Source: Ypsolopha sequella (Eukaryota > Arthropoda > Insecta > Lepidoptera > Ypsolophidae). From it: a stretch of 64,000 nucleotides of DNA. The notes beneath the pieces are model-generated. The model was given only the letters and a program-made list of their open reading frames with translations. It did not search any database and was not told the origin of the DNA. Positions 42,766 to 54,008 of this stretch are shown here, piece by piece (position 1 is the first letter of the stretch; the number at the start of each line of letters is the position of its first letter). The translations under genes were made by a program, and so were the position numbers. The DNA lies in contig OW204000.1 in the NCBI GenBank assembly GCA_934047225.1, positions 19,238,001 to 19,302,000 of the forward strand, in the 5' to 3' direction.

Positions 42766-43431
42766 TTCAGATTTAGCAGCCCAAGGACGTTACCTCACCA
42801 TTTGGAATGGCTCTTTCAAATACATATGTATTTAGGACCTTTCACTTAGCCAGTTTTCAGTTTTACTGCTATATTAACTAAAAATTATTTACTTCAATTT
42901 CTTCCTTGTATTGGCAGAAATGTGTACGTGTCAGCTGCCCTCAAGAAGCGCTGGTTTTGCCAGTTTCAAGTATTATAAATTATTATAAATAACTAGTGGA
43001 GAAGTAAATAAGTAGATTCACTCACGTGAATCCCGTTTTTCTTGATCCCGTGAGAATTATCTAAAAACCCTTTTTAACTGATATCTACAACATACAAGTA
43101 ACATAAAATGACATACAAGGCATTCGTTTTATACATTTATAAAAACTTTAATAATATGAATTTCGTCAAATTCATCACCATCAAAATCAATCACTCATCA
43201 AAATCAGGATATGGTGGGTTTGATTTCAGAGTTTCCTCCCCCTGGATGGATCAAGTTTATTATCAGTTAAGTATTTCACTTCTACAAAAACACACACGAT
43301 AAGGCAATAAGTATTTTGTTAACCCTCGTACCTCAATACTAAGTTTATCATAACCATTTTTGTTTTTTAAGCCCAACTTCGAATCGCCAAGTATAGTGCG
43401 GCAATATTCTATTTTGAGCAATAGTCAATTT

Positions 43432-43660
43432 TATTTTTGATCATTTACCAAGTACAGTAGAATCCGGATATAACGACGGTCAAGGGAACGGACGTCGTAC
43501 TAACCGGACGACGCACAAAACGAACTGATATCTCTTTATAGCAACTCAAGGTTGCGTCTACGTCACGTTAAAAACGATTGGTCGTTTTAAACAGAGTCGT
43601 ATTAAACGGATTTCACATTCCGGGCCACACTGTACCATCAAAGAAATTGCAGTTGACTCA
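43432..43660. mobile_element. Possible pogo/Tc1-like MITE
   Basis: TACAGTAGAATCCGGATATA ACGACGG at the left resembles pogo-type ends. CATTCCGGGCCACACTGTA at the right gives only a short inverted match. The interior mixes CGTCGTACTAACCGG and GGTCGTTTTAAACAG as weak palindromes. No TA duplication can be confirmed. Confidence 0.35.
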
Positions 43661-44344
43661 CTTATCGCATTAATTAATATTGCAAATACGAGTGATAACG
43701 CGCCTGCGGATTTTTTCTTGATAGTAACTAGAAAGAAGTTTGATGTTAAGTAAAATTTGAATTTTTACAACATAATCTTCAAAAATGTCCATAACAACAA
43801 TTTCAGTGCTGCCATACTTAACATATTTATGTAATAAGATAGAATCTCGTCAATTAAGTAAAGAGTCTCATGCCGTAAGGTTGTTGAAAAATGAGCCAAG
43901 TCTGTCGCGACGCTCGTTTCGACTGATTATAATGCAAATTGTGTAAACTTGTGTCATAAGAAAACCAAGCTTGTTACGGAAAAGTTAAACTTGGGTTTAC
44001 AATTTGGGAATGCTTCACACAAGTTTGGTGTTTCGAATATTATAAATCCGTTGGTAGAATGTTTTTAACGACATGATTATTGCATACGTACGACCGTATC
44101 TTCACGACTATGTCCCTGACGAGGTATCTGAGGTATTTCTGAGTGGGGATTACACAGTTAGAACAGTTCACTCTCCTTTCTTTAACGTTATTAATATCCC
44201 AATTTAATAGGTGAGCTGTAACATGATCATGCGCATCGAGCAAATACACAATTTTAGGACTATGCAGGTTTTTACCTTACAGTGTTTGCCTCCACACCGT
44301 CAGATTTGGTAAGTATACCAATACTTTGCGTAAGTTAAAAAAAA

Positions 44345-44635
44345 AACGGCCAAGTGCGAGTCGGAATCGCGAGAGAAGGGTTCCGTACCATTATCTATGA
44401 AAACGGTAAAAACATGTCTGTTGTATGGGAGCCCCCTTAAATATTTATTTTATTCTGTTTTTTAGTATTTGTTATTATAGCGGCAACAGAAATACATCAT
44501 CTGTGAAAATTTCAACTGTCTAACTATTACGGTTCATGAGATACAGCCTGGTGACAGACGGACAGTGGAGTCTTAGTAATAGGGTCCCGTTGATTACCCT
44601 TTGGGTAAGGAACCCTAAAAATGTATTTTGGGTAG
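44345..44635 (+). repeat. GGTTCCGTACC dispersed repeat, full-length form
   Basis: This is the best copy in the window. It has CGGCCAAGTGCGAGTCGGAA, GAAGGGTTCCGTACCATTA, GTGAAAATTTCAACTGTCTA, TTCATGAGATACAGCCTGGT, GACAGACGGACAG and GGTAAGGAACCCTAAAAAT. Both halves seen separately elsewhere (leader at 1040 and 27940; tail at 19140, 23285, 4560) are joined here. I know the pattern as abundant in Lepidoptera but cannot name its class with confidence. Confidence 0.7.
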
Positions 44636-44854
44636 CTCTAGACAAGATAAGACAAAAACGCTTTATTGTGCACCATTTAAAAGAAAAACTTTCAGGAGAA
44701 AACAGTTATGTGGTAGGTAATGAACAATTGGCAGCCTTATCGGACAGTCGTGTCCGCTGTAGCATAGTATGCTACAAAGCATGTGAACTATGGAAACAGC
44801 TGAAAGTAAAACTTTTTTTTTCGTATTCTGCAATAACGGTCATTTAACATTGGA

Positions 44855-44910
44855 TCTGACCACTCACGAAGTTTACAGTATGAATTTGGCTATATAAATA
44901 AAAGTCAACT
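44855..44910 (+). repeat. MITE arm fragment
   Basis: GATCTGACCACTCACGAAG and CAGTATGAATTTGGC resemble the inner arm of the TACAAGGTG family (47630-47650). The remainder is missing. Confidence 0.35.
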
Positions 44911-45038
44911 TATACTGGGTGCTAAGATGAAGTTGCGCTCTTAACACCCTGCATGCCGTATAAAGTTTTAGTATACCAATGGCAGAAATTAATTTCTATG
45001 TTTGAACACTTGGCGATTTATCCATCGTAAGGAGATAT

Positions 45039-45288
45039 AAATTAACATTATACCATTGCAGTATAGAAACGCAGAAAGAAAAGTAAATCTGGATGTGAGG
45101 TGCTCTGAACTGGGATTCGAACACGGGACTTCTCGCTTACCGGGCGATTGCTCTAGCAATAGCTCAGTGGTTAGAGTAATCGCCCGGTAAGCGAGAGATC
45201 CCGAGTTCAAACCCCGGTTCAGAGCTCCTCACATCCAGGTTTACTTTTCTTTCTGCGTTTCTATACTGCAATGATATAATGTTAATTT
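45039..45288. mobile_element. Head-to-head palindrome of a tRNA-like SINE
   Basis: Arms 45039-45155 and 45172-45288 are close complements with a 16-base centre. The right arm reads TAGCTCAGTGGTTAGAGTAA (box A), ATCGC-CCGGTAA-GCGAG as an anticodon arm, CCCGAGTTCAAACCCCGG (box B), then GCTCCTCACATCCAGGTTTA and CTTTCTGCGTTTCTATACTG. The loop has C at base 33 instead of T, so it is not a normal tRNA. The left arm repeats all of it inverted. It is either two SINEs inserted head to head or a fold-back element that captured a tRNA-like sequence. Confidence 0.75.
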
Positions 45289-45354
45289 TTGTATACCGTT
45301 TGGTAAGCAGTTAAACAATAGCACTTTATCATTCGTGTACACTTTACTCATAGC

Positions 45355-45840
45355 AATCAATTCCCATGGCTTAATTTTTAAAAGATTTTTTTTTTCGGAG
45401 AATACACGTCATTTTAGTGCATAGTTTTCATTATATTGGTATATACTGAATTAACCATTATTTTTTTAATGATTTTTTTAAGAATTGTCCGATATGCATA
45501 TCGGACAATTGACGTCATATGAAGTCACTTGAGACTTGCTAATAAATAATGTGGTTTGTCTCTGTCTGTCTACTCATTTGTCATCCAGCTGCCAAATTAG
45601 TCGGAAGGAAATAATTATAAATTTATCTTGATAGCAAGGGACACATTTCTAAACAGCCAATTCTTAAGTGACGTCACACAATGGCAACTGGAAGTTGCAG
45701 CTTTTTCTTAAAAATATTCATCATTATCACGTTTTTTAGAACACAATTTCTAAAATACGGCTTGTTAAGCCTAACTATAGAAATGGTTTTCGAATGAACA
45801 CACCTTAACATAATTTAATCTAAGCGAATTGAGTCATAGA
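45355..45840 (+). repeat. Dispersed family, plus copy 1
   Basis: CAATTCCCATGGCTTAATTT, TATACTGAATTAACCATTAT, GTCTCTGTCTGTCTACTCAT, TTTATCTTGATAGCAAGGGA, GTGACGTCACACAATGG and AATACGGCTTGTTAAGCC match 56505-56935. A short palindrome TGTCCGATATGCATATCGGACA lies at 45487-45508. Confidence 0.65.
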
Positions 45841-45974
45841 TCTCATCTTTTGCTTATTTATGATAATAACTTATAGTCTTCACTACACACAAACAACTTA
45901 CCAATCCCATTTATAAAATAAAATATCAGTAGGTAATGTTTATTGATAAAATCCTGCCGATGCTTGTATGTGGT

Positions 45975-46135
45975 TATGTATGACAGTCGTGTCCGCTACG
46001 GACATAACGCGCTGCGTGGCTACGACAGTTACAAGCTACGACCGATACGAGAGTCGTGTCTGCTACGAGCGTAGTATGCTACGTGGCTACGAGACTCGTT
46101 TCCGCTACGGGCGCAGGTATTCGTAGCCACAGTAT
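45975..46135. repeat. GC-rich degenerate tandem repeat
   Basis: GACAGTCGTGTCCGCTACGG, GAGAGTCGTGTCTGCTACGA and GAGACTCGTTTCCGCTACGG recur with CTGCGTGGCTACGA and CTACGTGGCTACGA between them, in units of roughly 40-70 bp. A related stretch GACAGTCGTGTCCGCTGTAG is at 44741. The local composition stands out from the AT-rich surroundings. I see no reading frame with meaning. Confidence 0.6.
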
Positions 46136-46439
46136 ATTAAAGTAGCTAAGGAGGACAAGTACAAGGATATAATAAGTTGAAGAATAAGTTGAAGATCTAA
46201 TAACATTTAATTTAACTTTTTTTGTAGTGAGTAAATTTAAGATTTTTTGAACTTTTAATATTTGCTTTTGGAACTAACACCGCGGTCCTAATAAAACAGC
46301 TACGCCCCCATGAACCATGTCGCGCTGCAATAAACCAAAAGAGCTGTAGTTTTCTTGCTATTTTTTATTGCAATGAGAAAGGACAAATCATTGTTTATTT
46401 TTCTTTATAACACAATAGATTTATATTCATATATATTAT

Positions 46440-46795
46440 TGTCTCGACATGAATACCAGAGAGGGTGAAGAGGTGTTCTCGAGGGTGAACTGTGAAAGGC
46501 AAATCACAGTCCACATTCGGTTCACCCGCGTTTCGCTGACGATTATTACGTCCCAACCCATGGATGGTTAGCCCTATCGCCGTTCTTCGGGCACAAATAG
46601 CTTTTTAGGGCATGCAGGTTTCTTCACGATGTTTTCCATCACCGTTCCACAAGTGGTAAGTATTTGATAATACAAATATAATACTATACTGTGCATATAA
46701 ATTCCGAAATACACGCATGCCCAACTGGGGATTGAACCTGGGTCTCAAGATTGATTGAGAGGCCGGTGTTCTACCGCTCAAGTTACCGCCTCCCG
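46440..46795 (-). mobile_element. tRNA-derived SINE, full-length form
   Basis: On the minus strand the head starts near 46795: GGCGGTAACTTGAGCGGTAG (box A-like), CAGGTTCAATCCCCAGTTGG (box B). The body follows: GTGATGGAAAACATCGTGAA, AAACCTGCATGCCC, CGGCGATAGGGCTAACCATC and ACTGTGATTTGCCTTTCACA. GAAAACATC-GTGA-GAAACCTGCATG is a body I associate with lepidopteran SINEs. A truncated relative is at 23440-23640. Confidence 0.6.
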
Positions 46796-47402
46796 TATTA
46801 TTTATGTGTTTTATCTGCAGGCAAAAGAACTATGGAAATAAAAGAAATAAGCAAATGAAAATTCGACGAGAGGAAGCCATTGAAGTAAACGAAAACAAAA
46901 CATTCAATCATCAATATTGTTTTGTAAATCTTTTTTTTCTTGGAATACAATCATTCACTTGTGTAGTAAACCGGGTTCGCAATCTTACGAAGTGCTGTGA
47001 CACTAAAACGGCAAGAAAACAAACAATCTCCATCTAAAACAAAACAAAACAATATATCGTCATGACAATCCCCGAGGTGGTGTCAGAAGTGTCCTTGTTT
47101 CACCGACGATTGTAACGTTCAAAGCGATAAGGGCATAAACACTAACTTTACCCCACAATGTTGTCCTTTACCGTTCATGTAATACCTAAAATGAAATAAT
47201 GAACATTATTTTTAAAAGTATTTTCACAGCGCAACATTTTTCTGATTTGCTGTGACCGTTCAAACTCTGTTATTAAAATGTCAGTTTATTTTTATTGTAT
47301 CCAGGAATAGCGGAAATATTTTTGTATTGCTAATTTATCTAAAATTGGCGACAAAGTATAACATGGTTGAAACCACCTATAAAATAGATTATAAATAATA
47401 TA

Positions 47403-47668
47403 TACAAGGTGACTTTTTGATCATCGTCCAAATTCATACTGGAGGCTTGATAAGTGGTCAGTATCTTGGATCAATAACAGTTTTTGTGAAATTCGTAAAA
47501 TGACATTTCGACTTCCCATAGTAATTCACTTCCAGTCCCGAGTGAATCACTATGGGGAGTCGACATTTCATTTTACAAATTTTACAAAAATTTTTATTGA
47601 TCAATGATACTGATCACTTATCAAGCCGCCAGTATGAATTTGGACGATGATCAAAAAGTCACCTTGTA
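47403..47668. mobile_element. TACAAGGTG hairpin MITE, copy 2 (complete)
   Basis: The left end TACAAGGTGACTTTTTGATC and right end GATCAAAAAGTCACCTTGTA are perfect complements. Inner blocks ATTCATACTGG(A/C)GGCTTGAT, AAATGACATTTCGACTTCCC and TTCACT also pair, so nearly the whole 266 bp folds back. It may sit next to a TATA duplication (TATA-TACAAGG / CTTGTA-TATA). Confidence 0.8.
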
Positions 47669-48479
47669 TATAGAATATATAGATATATAATAATAGAAAA
47701 ATAATATAAATAAATATAATATTTTTTGTGGTTTTTACTACTCTTTGCTATAGTCTTATCGCCAACTTCATTTAAATTATACTTATCCAATCACTGTTTG
47801 TATAAAAAATATCTTTTACTATCTCGAACTGCAGGTGACTGCACAATTAATAGATGTTTTATAAAAAGTCGCTTAGCATTAAGAGTATACGATTCCATTT
47901 TTTACGGCATTGTAATACTACATCTTCTTAGATGAGTCAAAATCAAGAATAACCGCCTATAAAGAAGACAGCACTGAAATTCACGAGACCAATTTCACAG
48001 TTGGAATTGGAAGCGCTGCAAATGTCACGCCCTTCCTTCCACTCAGATTTGTATGAACACTTGCAAATTGTGTTTTTATGAACTCTGGACTATTTGAAAC
48101 AAGGATCCAGTTTTTTTAGGGTACCATCTTGAAACGTGCACCCTTATAGCGAAACTTTGGTGTCTTTCTGTTTGTGCTATAACACCGATTGACTTTTTTA
48201 TGTTTATTCTTAACTAGTAAAGTAGCAGGAGGCACGATAGTGGTGAAAGTCCATTTTAAATAAATTATAATTCATAATTAATCAGTTGTTCTACTGGTTA
48301 AAGGTCTTTATTTCACAGATAACTTAATGATAAACCAAAGTAAAACCATCAACATACTCGTAATAGAAAGCACGTTTATCAGACTGTTCTATATGTAGTC
48401 TACCAAAACACTACTTATGAAAATAATTAGTATCAATAAAATAAAGAAGACATGAACATAGCTTAATGTAACCTAATAT

Positions 48480-48640
48480 TGTATTAATATTGTATCATCT
48501 CCTTGATCGCTCCTGGTACGGAGCACATAAGTTTTGTGTAGTTAATTTAATTTTATTTTCTTTCTTTGTTACTACTAACATGCTATGGGTCCAAGTTGTC
48601 CGAAATAAAAGATTTTTATTTTTATTTGTTATTTATTTTA
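48480..48640 (+). mobile_element. Retroelement 3' tail
   Basis: TTGATCGCTCCTGGTACGG, GCTATGGGTCCAAGTTGTCC and an ending AAATAAAAGATTTTTATTTT give the look of a non-LTR or SINE 3' end. No coding part is visible upstream. Confidence 0.4.
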
Positions 48641-48644
48641 TTAA

Positions 48645-49240
48645 GCAATAAAAATAAGATACATTTATTGTCAAACAAAACAGAAAACAAAAATTATACA
48701 AACAACACTTATTAGGGACAAAAATACATTCGAATACATACACACACGCACAGCATATTTGATAAAAGGAAAGAGCTCAGCTAAGGTGCTGGCTACCCAG
48801 TGCTGATTTTAGCATCCCCGGCTCTTTTGGTGTAAAGCAGGGCATGAGAGAAGAAAACCAGGTATTTGGTATTTCCACAAAACAGAAATATACAGCTAAA
48901 AACAACAAAACATAGGATGCAGTTCGTCTAATAAATAGATATGTGTAAGGTTAGTGTAGGGGTGTGTATGTGAGAGAGTGTGTCTGTATGACTATGTGGT
49001 GATATTTTTTTTAGCTTAAATTATAATTTAAATAATTCAGAAATATGTCTATGAGGATGCTTAAATTTCTGCGTCTTTTTGTCTAAGTAATGAAACTACT
49101 TTAAATTTTGCACTAAAAGAGAATTTGATTGTTATGAACGTAGTGGTGGTGGCAAATTGTCCCATATTTTTGGAGTAGAGTATTAAAACATCTTTGTATC
49201 CCAATTGGTCCAATGTTTTTTGATGAATAGTATTTTTTTT
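48645..49240 (-). pseudogene. CR1/Jockey-type RT C-terminal remnant with 3' UTR
   Basis: RC of 49100-49230 includes PKIWDNLPPPLRS and, across a stop, FHYLDKKTQKF. This is the W(N/D)NLPPP(I/L)R block found near the end of the RTs at 20169 and 54558. The rest down to 48645 is 3' untranslated sequence with a GT/AC-rich part (48955-48995) like the one at 10945-11010. Several stops make it non-functional. Confidence 0.55.
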
Positions 49241-49367
49241 TATTTAGATCGATGTAGTTAAGCCAAGTCAATTAATCAAAAAGGTATTCGGAATTTTTAT
49301 TATATAGTTTATATTTATTTAAATTTAACATGGGATTATGTTCACTTCAGTTGTGTACTCCAACGTC

Positions 49368-49727
49368 AGTAGCTTAGCACAAAGTGCATAACTTAACCTT
49401 GTTTTTCTTGTTTCGAAATTTAAAATTGAAAAGCATTTTTGTTTGTGGAATTTGACGCCAATAGATCAGTATTAGTGAGGTTTATAAAGCAAGAGTTTGA
49501 AATTGTAGACACAATTAGTCAAGATCTTCTCAAAACCAACTTAAATTGCTGTTTTAACTTTGTTTGGACCAGATCATGACTAATTGTGCATTCAATTTGA
49601 AACTCATGCTTTATAAACCTCACTAAACAATGAGCTATTGGCGTCAATAGCCACATATCAAAATGTTTTTCAATTTTTAATTACTAAACAAGCAAAACAA
49701 AGTTAATTTATGCACTTTTATTTAAGC
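49368..49727. mobile_element. 360-bp fold-back element
   Basis: The arms at 49368-49528 and 49570-49727 pair AGTAGCTTAGCACAAAGTGC with GCACTTTTATTTAAGCGACT, CGCCAATAGATC with GAGCTATTGGCG, and GTGAGGTTTATAAAGCA with TGCTTTATAAACCTCAC. Divergence is moderate, so it is older than the palindrome at 33750. Confidence 0.7.
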
Positions 49728-50159
49728 GACTAAAGTTTAACTTTAGCTAAAATGTCGCATGTATATGAAAATATTATCTCGGGCCCCGGGAAGAACACAA
49801 AAAACATAGGTCTTGTCTTGGTCTTGTCTTCACTGCCGATAGAAGTGAAAACTTTACTGTCAACATAGCATGTCGGTGACGATGACGTAGATGCCGACGA
49901 TAACCCTACCAAAAAAAGCTCAACGCGCCTAAAAAATTTTTTCCTCCAAAAATCTACGATGACATCACATTTTCAAAATATTTAGAAATTAGTGTCTCAA
50001 TATGTGTCTTCAAACCGATGACAAAACAAATTGACAAAACCCGCATATTGAATATGGCATACATTTTCAGGCTTCAATATACATAGATAAATAGAAAATG
50101 TGCTCACCTGTAATGTAATGTAATGTGGTGCTCACCTGTAATTATCTGGGCATATAGCT

Positions 50160-50345
50160 TAAAACCTTATGTTATGTTATTAAAATGTATTTATGTACCT
50201 GATGTTGGTGATCCAAATAAATAAAATAAAAAAATAAAATGAAATTTATTTACTATTACAATATGTACACAAAATTTACAATCATCACAATTCAACATTT
50301 ACAAGATTTACATGAATATACACATGAATAGACAGGTACAAAATG
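50160..50345. mobile_element. Two retroelement tails meeting tail to tail
   Basis: TACCTGATGTTGGTGATCCA AATAAATAAAATAAAA is a plus-strand non-LTR 3' end closing near 50245. It is followed immediately by TTTATTTACTATTACAATAT, the complement of another A-rich tail running the opposite way to about 50345. Neither has a coding part here. Confidence 0.5.
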
Positions 50346-51237
50346 TGTACCATATTTGCTGCAAAGATTTACAAAGCAGCACTAATCCAGGGTCGGACTG
50401 GCCATAGAGTCAAGGTGGCGATTGTCATCCGGGCTCAATCAGCGTATTAAAAACAGAAAACCGTTACTCCCCCGGCCGAATGAAAGCTTGACTAAGAATT
50501 TTGAAAAAAAAAGAAACAATTTGTCATCGCTACTGATAATTCTGCCGGAGCCGTAGAAGAGCGATGTGCTGAACTTTATTGACATATTAACTTAATTACG
50601 AAGGGTGTCAATAAGGCATACATAAGGTATGCAGGCAGGCCCGGACTTAGAGACGTAGGGCCCCTAGGTACTTGGGGTACTTGACATTTCCCCATCCCGA
50701 AGCTTATGCCATATATGTCATTATAGTAAAGTCAACGGTGGTCATACGTGGCGTACAACATGGCCCGTAATATATTTTTTTAATTTTTTCTCTATAATTC
50801 TATTTCCGCCTGCTGTCAGAAAGACGTTAAGAAAAATAAATATCTCATTGTTTCTCTGAAACATTTCTACGTGACACGTAGTACATTTACGACAGTATCT
50901 AGCTGGTGCGAGAATAAAACTGAAGTGGCACTGCAATTATCGATAAGCCATAAATAGAAGCTTCTGACTACTGGTCGGACTTCCGAGCTACTCTGTGGAA
51001 AAGATTAAATTCAATTTATAATTTTAATTACCCCTACCGTAAATACAGTCAGTCTTAGTGTTATTATTTCAGATGTCAGCACTTTATATCTGTACTTTAC
51101 TTTAGAAAAGAAAGGGGTTAAGTTTTGTGAACTTAACAATTATATTTAAAACATGTTTCATTTCAACATTAAAATTCCCTTGGAAATAGCTTTCAAAAGA
51201 CAATCTCATGTACAGTACACATAAGTACTGAAATAAC

Positions 51238-51413
51238 CAGCGGGTCTACCGCGTAATTCTGATTTGTATCAACTTCAAGCAAATGCATGCGAAATTCAAC
51301 GCGGGCAAAAGAGATGGCATGTTAGGCAGGCGTAGTCGCACGCACGACAAATTTCAATCTCAAGTTGATGTTGATGAAAATCAGAGTTACGTGGTAGACC
51401 CGCAGATCGGTTA
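51238..51413. mobile_element. TIR MITE of about 176 bp
   Basis: GCGGGTCTACCGCGTAATTC TGATTTGTATCAACTTCAA at the left and TTGATGTTGATGAAAATCAG AGTTACGTGGTAGACCCGC at the right are inverted with a handful of differences. The interior GGCATGTTAGGCAGGCGTAG is GC-richer. No ORF. Confidence 0.7.
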
Positions 51414-51778
51414 TTTTATAAAATGCTTTTTCTGATGTTGGAAAACTCTTTAAAACTTCCGTACTGCACCAACGCTTTTGTTTTTAAATTGTCCATCCTG
51501 CTCTAATCAACTGCCGCGCATGTTAAAGTTCAGTTATTTTGAATTTGCGGTTACATTGGAACATCTTATTAGAAATCCTTAAAAAAATGGCTTAAATAAT
51601 GAATGTAAAAAATTCTCGCGAATCAAAATACATATCATTAACGTCATTTAAAATTTTTTTTAGAGCTGACTTTGCGATTTTTTTCTATCAAGTGAAGTTA
51701 TTTAAATCACGTTTTCAGATCAACAAATGTCTTCAGCATGTCCTCTTCAATAACATGTATTTTTTGTATTTTAAATAT

Positions 51779-52018
51779 GATAATAAACTGCCAATAATAA
51801 TTAAATTAAATGTTAATTTAGCTTTTTACGGAGCCTTAACTTAAAAGAAAGAAATTATTTATCAAGGCATCACAAGAAGCATATTATTATTTTCACACGA
51901 TAATAAACTGCCAATAGTATAGGTAATTAAATAAAATGTTCATTTAGCTTTGTGGAACCTTAACTTAAAAGTAGGAAATTTATTTCTCAAGGCATCACTA
52001 GAAGCAGATTTTCCTTGA
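51779..52018. repeat. 120-bp tandem duplication
   Basis: GATAATAAACTGCCAATA, TTAGCTTT, CCTTAACTTAAAAG and TCAAGGCATCAC(A/T)AGAAGCA occur at the same offsets from 51779 and 51899, with a period of 120 bp. The copies differ at several positions and small indels. Confidence 0.8.
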
Positions 52019-52259
52019 GGCATTTAATCGGTTGACTTGGTATGTTTTTTTAATCATAGTTCAAAGAAATGTTCATTCAAGTCAGGCCTTTTTACATCAA
52101 ATACACTCTTCCGCACCTGAAAATGTTTTTTTATGTATTGTTTAGAAGTTTTCGTTGTTATTTTTTATATTTTATGCTACCACGTACTATTATTTCTTCT
52201 GTGTCCGTCTACACGTAGGCGTATGTATACGTAGGCGTCACTTGAAGTATAAATATATT

Positions 52260-52660
52260 TTCAATGTAAGTGCTCGTAAAGGCCCACTTTTTATGCATCA
52301 AAACCGAACAGAAAGTCGATTATTTTGCCCTAGGGCTTTATTATAATTTTTTTTTAATTTATTTACAATGGTTGGCTAAACTGCAGCCTTTCCTGTGTAC
52401 CATTGATGTTATCCTTTTTTTCCGCTGTTTAACGGCTCTGGATACAGTCCTTTTGAGCCAATTATAGTTTAAATTTCACACGATTATATTTGTTTTATTT
52501 CCTCACACTATGCATTGAAAAACGTAGTATGATACACGGGCGTAAGAGCAACAAATTACTCGGTTACGTTTAAAACACTCGCTACGCTCGTATTTGAAAT
52601 CATCCTCGTAATTTGTTCATTTGCGCCCTTGTAGCATAAACTACTATTATATGTAGGTGC
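52260..52660 (-). mobile_element. Inverted copy of the 16990-17875 element
   Basis: GTGCTCGTAAAGGCCCACTT, TTTTGCCCTAGGGCTTTATT, TTTCCTGTGTACC, ACAGTCCTTTTGAGCCAATT, ATGCATTGAAAAACGTAGTA and GGGCGTAAGAGCAA appear in reverse order. The two inner parts are adjacent, as at 34905-35215. Confidence 0.7.
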
Positions 52661-53334
52661 TACGCGCCGTAGTAAAAAGGGCCACATTTATCTGAGAACA
52701 GGTTGCCTGATGAATCTAAATTTGACATGGAGGTACCACGGACCTTGAAAAATACGGACGTAATGTTGCATATAGAATCTGCGAAAAATACTAGGTCCTG
52801 AAATTTCGCTTGTCATAAGAACTCGCCCACATGGAGGCTGGCAGCAAAAAATCCAACAAAGAGTGCAGCCTTTAGTTTTCATGTAGATTAGTGTCATGCC
52901 ACAGCATAAACAATTTTAACTACTATCTATCTGTCTCGAATCACATACAGTATGACAAAACTCAAGACAGAGGATCCATCGATAAGTTTACTTAAAAAAC
53001 GAATAGTAGGTATAGTAGATGCTAGTGATTGTTGGCACTTGGTGGAATTTATAATTTGTAATATTTTTTATTTTTATTGTTTCCAAATTTCCACCATTAT
53101 GGGTAAAAATATTTTAATACGACATCCCCATCACTTAAACCCTTACTAATCCAACTGTTTACACAACGTTGACCAATGAGACATAATCCGTAATATATTG
53201 TACAGAATTCCATCACAACGTTTGACTCAAGTTAGTTCCATCGTTTACCGACCATTTTTGATTTGAAATTCCCCTTCTGTCTGTTTGTTGTTTCATTTAT
53301 TGCACGTCATTTTAGACATGATTGTAGTGTATAT

Positions 53335-53410
53335 TATTTATTTGTTAGTTAGGATGTGTAAAAAGCCCTAGAAAATGCTTTACAGCGAAACCGGTCGGGC
53401 ATAATAAAGT
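53335..53410 (+). ncRNA. Second hammerhead-like motif
   Basis: From 53352: GGATG, a 6-bp stem TGTAAA (53357-53362) with TTTACA (53379-53384), GC, GAAA (53387-53390), CCGG and TC (53391-53396). The order is the same as in the motif at 809-840: GGATG / stem / GCGAAAC / very short stem / TC. The canonical CUGAUGA box is again replaced by AGGATG. It may be a remnant of a Penelope-like terminal repeat. No GIY-YIG frame is nearby. Confidence 0.35.
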
Positions 53411-53599
53411 TATATTGTAATATGTGGATAAGTACAAGTGTTTTTTAAAACAACGAATAGTAGGTAGCTGATCCTGGGATTCCCAAGGCGTGTAAGTGGC
53501 CTCCTTTGCCAGCGCCCATGCTCGGCCACCTCCACGGCCCGGCGCTTTAAATTTACAGCGCAACAAGACAGTACTCTCTGCCTACAGGTTTTGATTACG

Positions 53600-54008
53600 A
53601 GGCTATGTGAATTTTATTTTTGCCTCTGTAACTCCAAGCGAAAAATCGCGCAGTGCGAGAGGGGTGGATTCAGGGCAAAAAGGAAAAACGTTGGTTTTAT
53701 ATTTTTATTAAAAAAACTAAAATAGCTAGTAAAATTTCAAATATCAAATCTCTAGGTATTGTTGAAACAAAACTAATAAAATATGTTTGTGTTCTGAATA
53801 TGGTTCCTATTCGTCAAAAGAGGAGAAAAAGTGTGTTTGAAAACCTCATTTCAACAATTACTTCTATCGAGGAAGATTTATCCAAACGTGTTTTCCAATT
53901 TCAAAACCCTAGATTATATAGTCAAAATGCATATACCAGATATTTATTAAAATTTTCCTTGTATTTCATGAAATACACAGAAAAGAAACACTCATATTTT
54001 TTTCGCAT
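53600..54008 (+). repeat. Dispersed repeat, longer copy
   Basis: Everything in 2721-3008 is present, plus an extra block AGGAGAAAAAGTGTGTTTG and a continuation TATATAGTCAAAATGCATAT ACC that also occurs at 6241-6350. It thus joins two repeats that are separate elsewhere in the window. It ends at the (AAAGAT)n tail of the next retroelement. Confidence 0.65.

Noticed and set aside
44536..44847. 103-codon ORF
   Set aside because: The first third is the GGTTCCGTACC repeat and the rest shows no motif.
45160..45230. Functional tRNA gene
   Set aside because: Base 33 is C, the sequence is half of an inverted repeat and a shared body follows box B.
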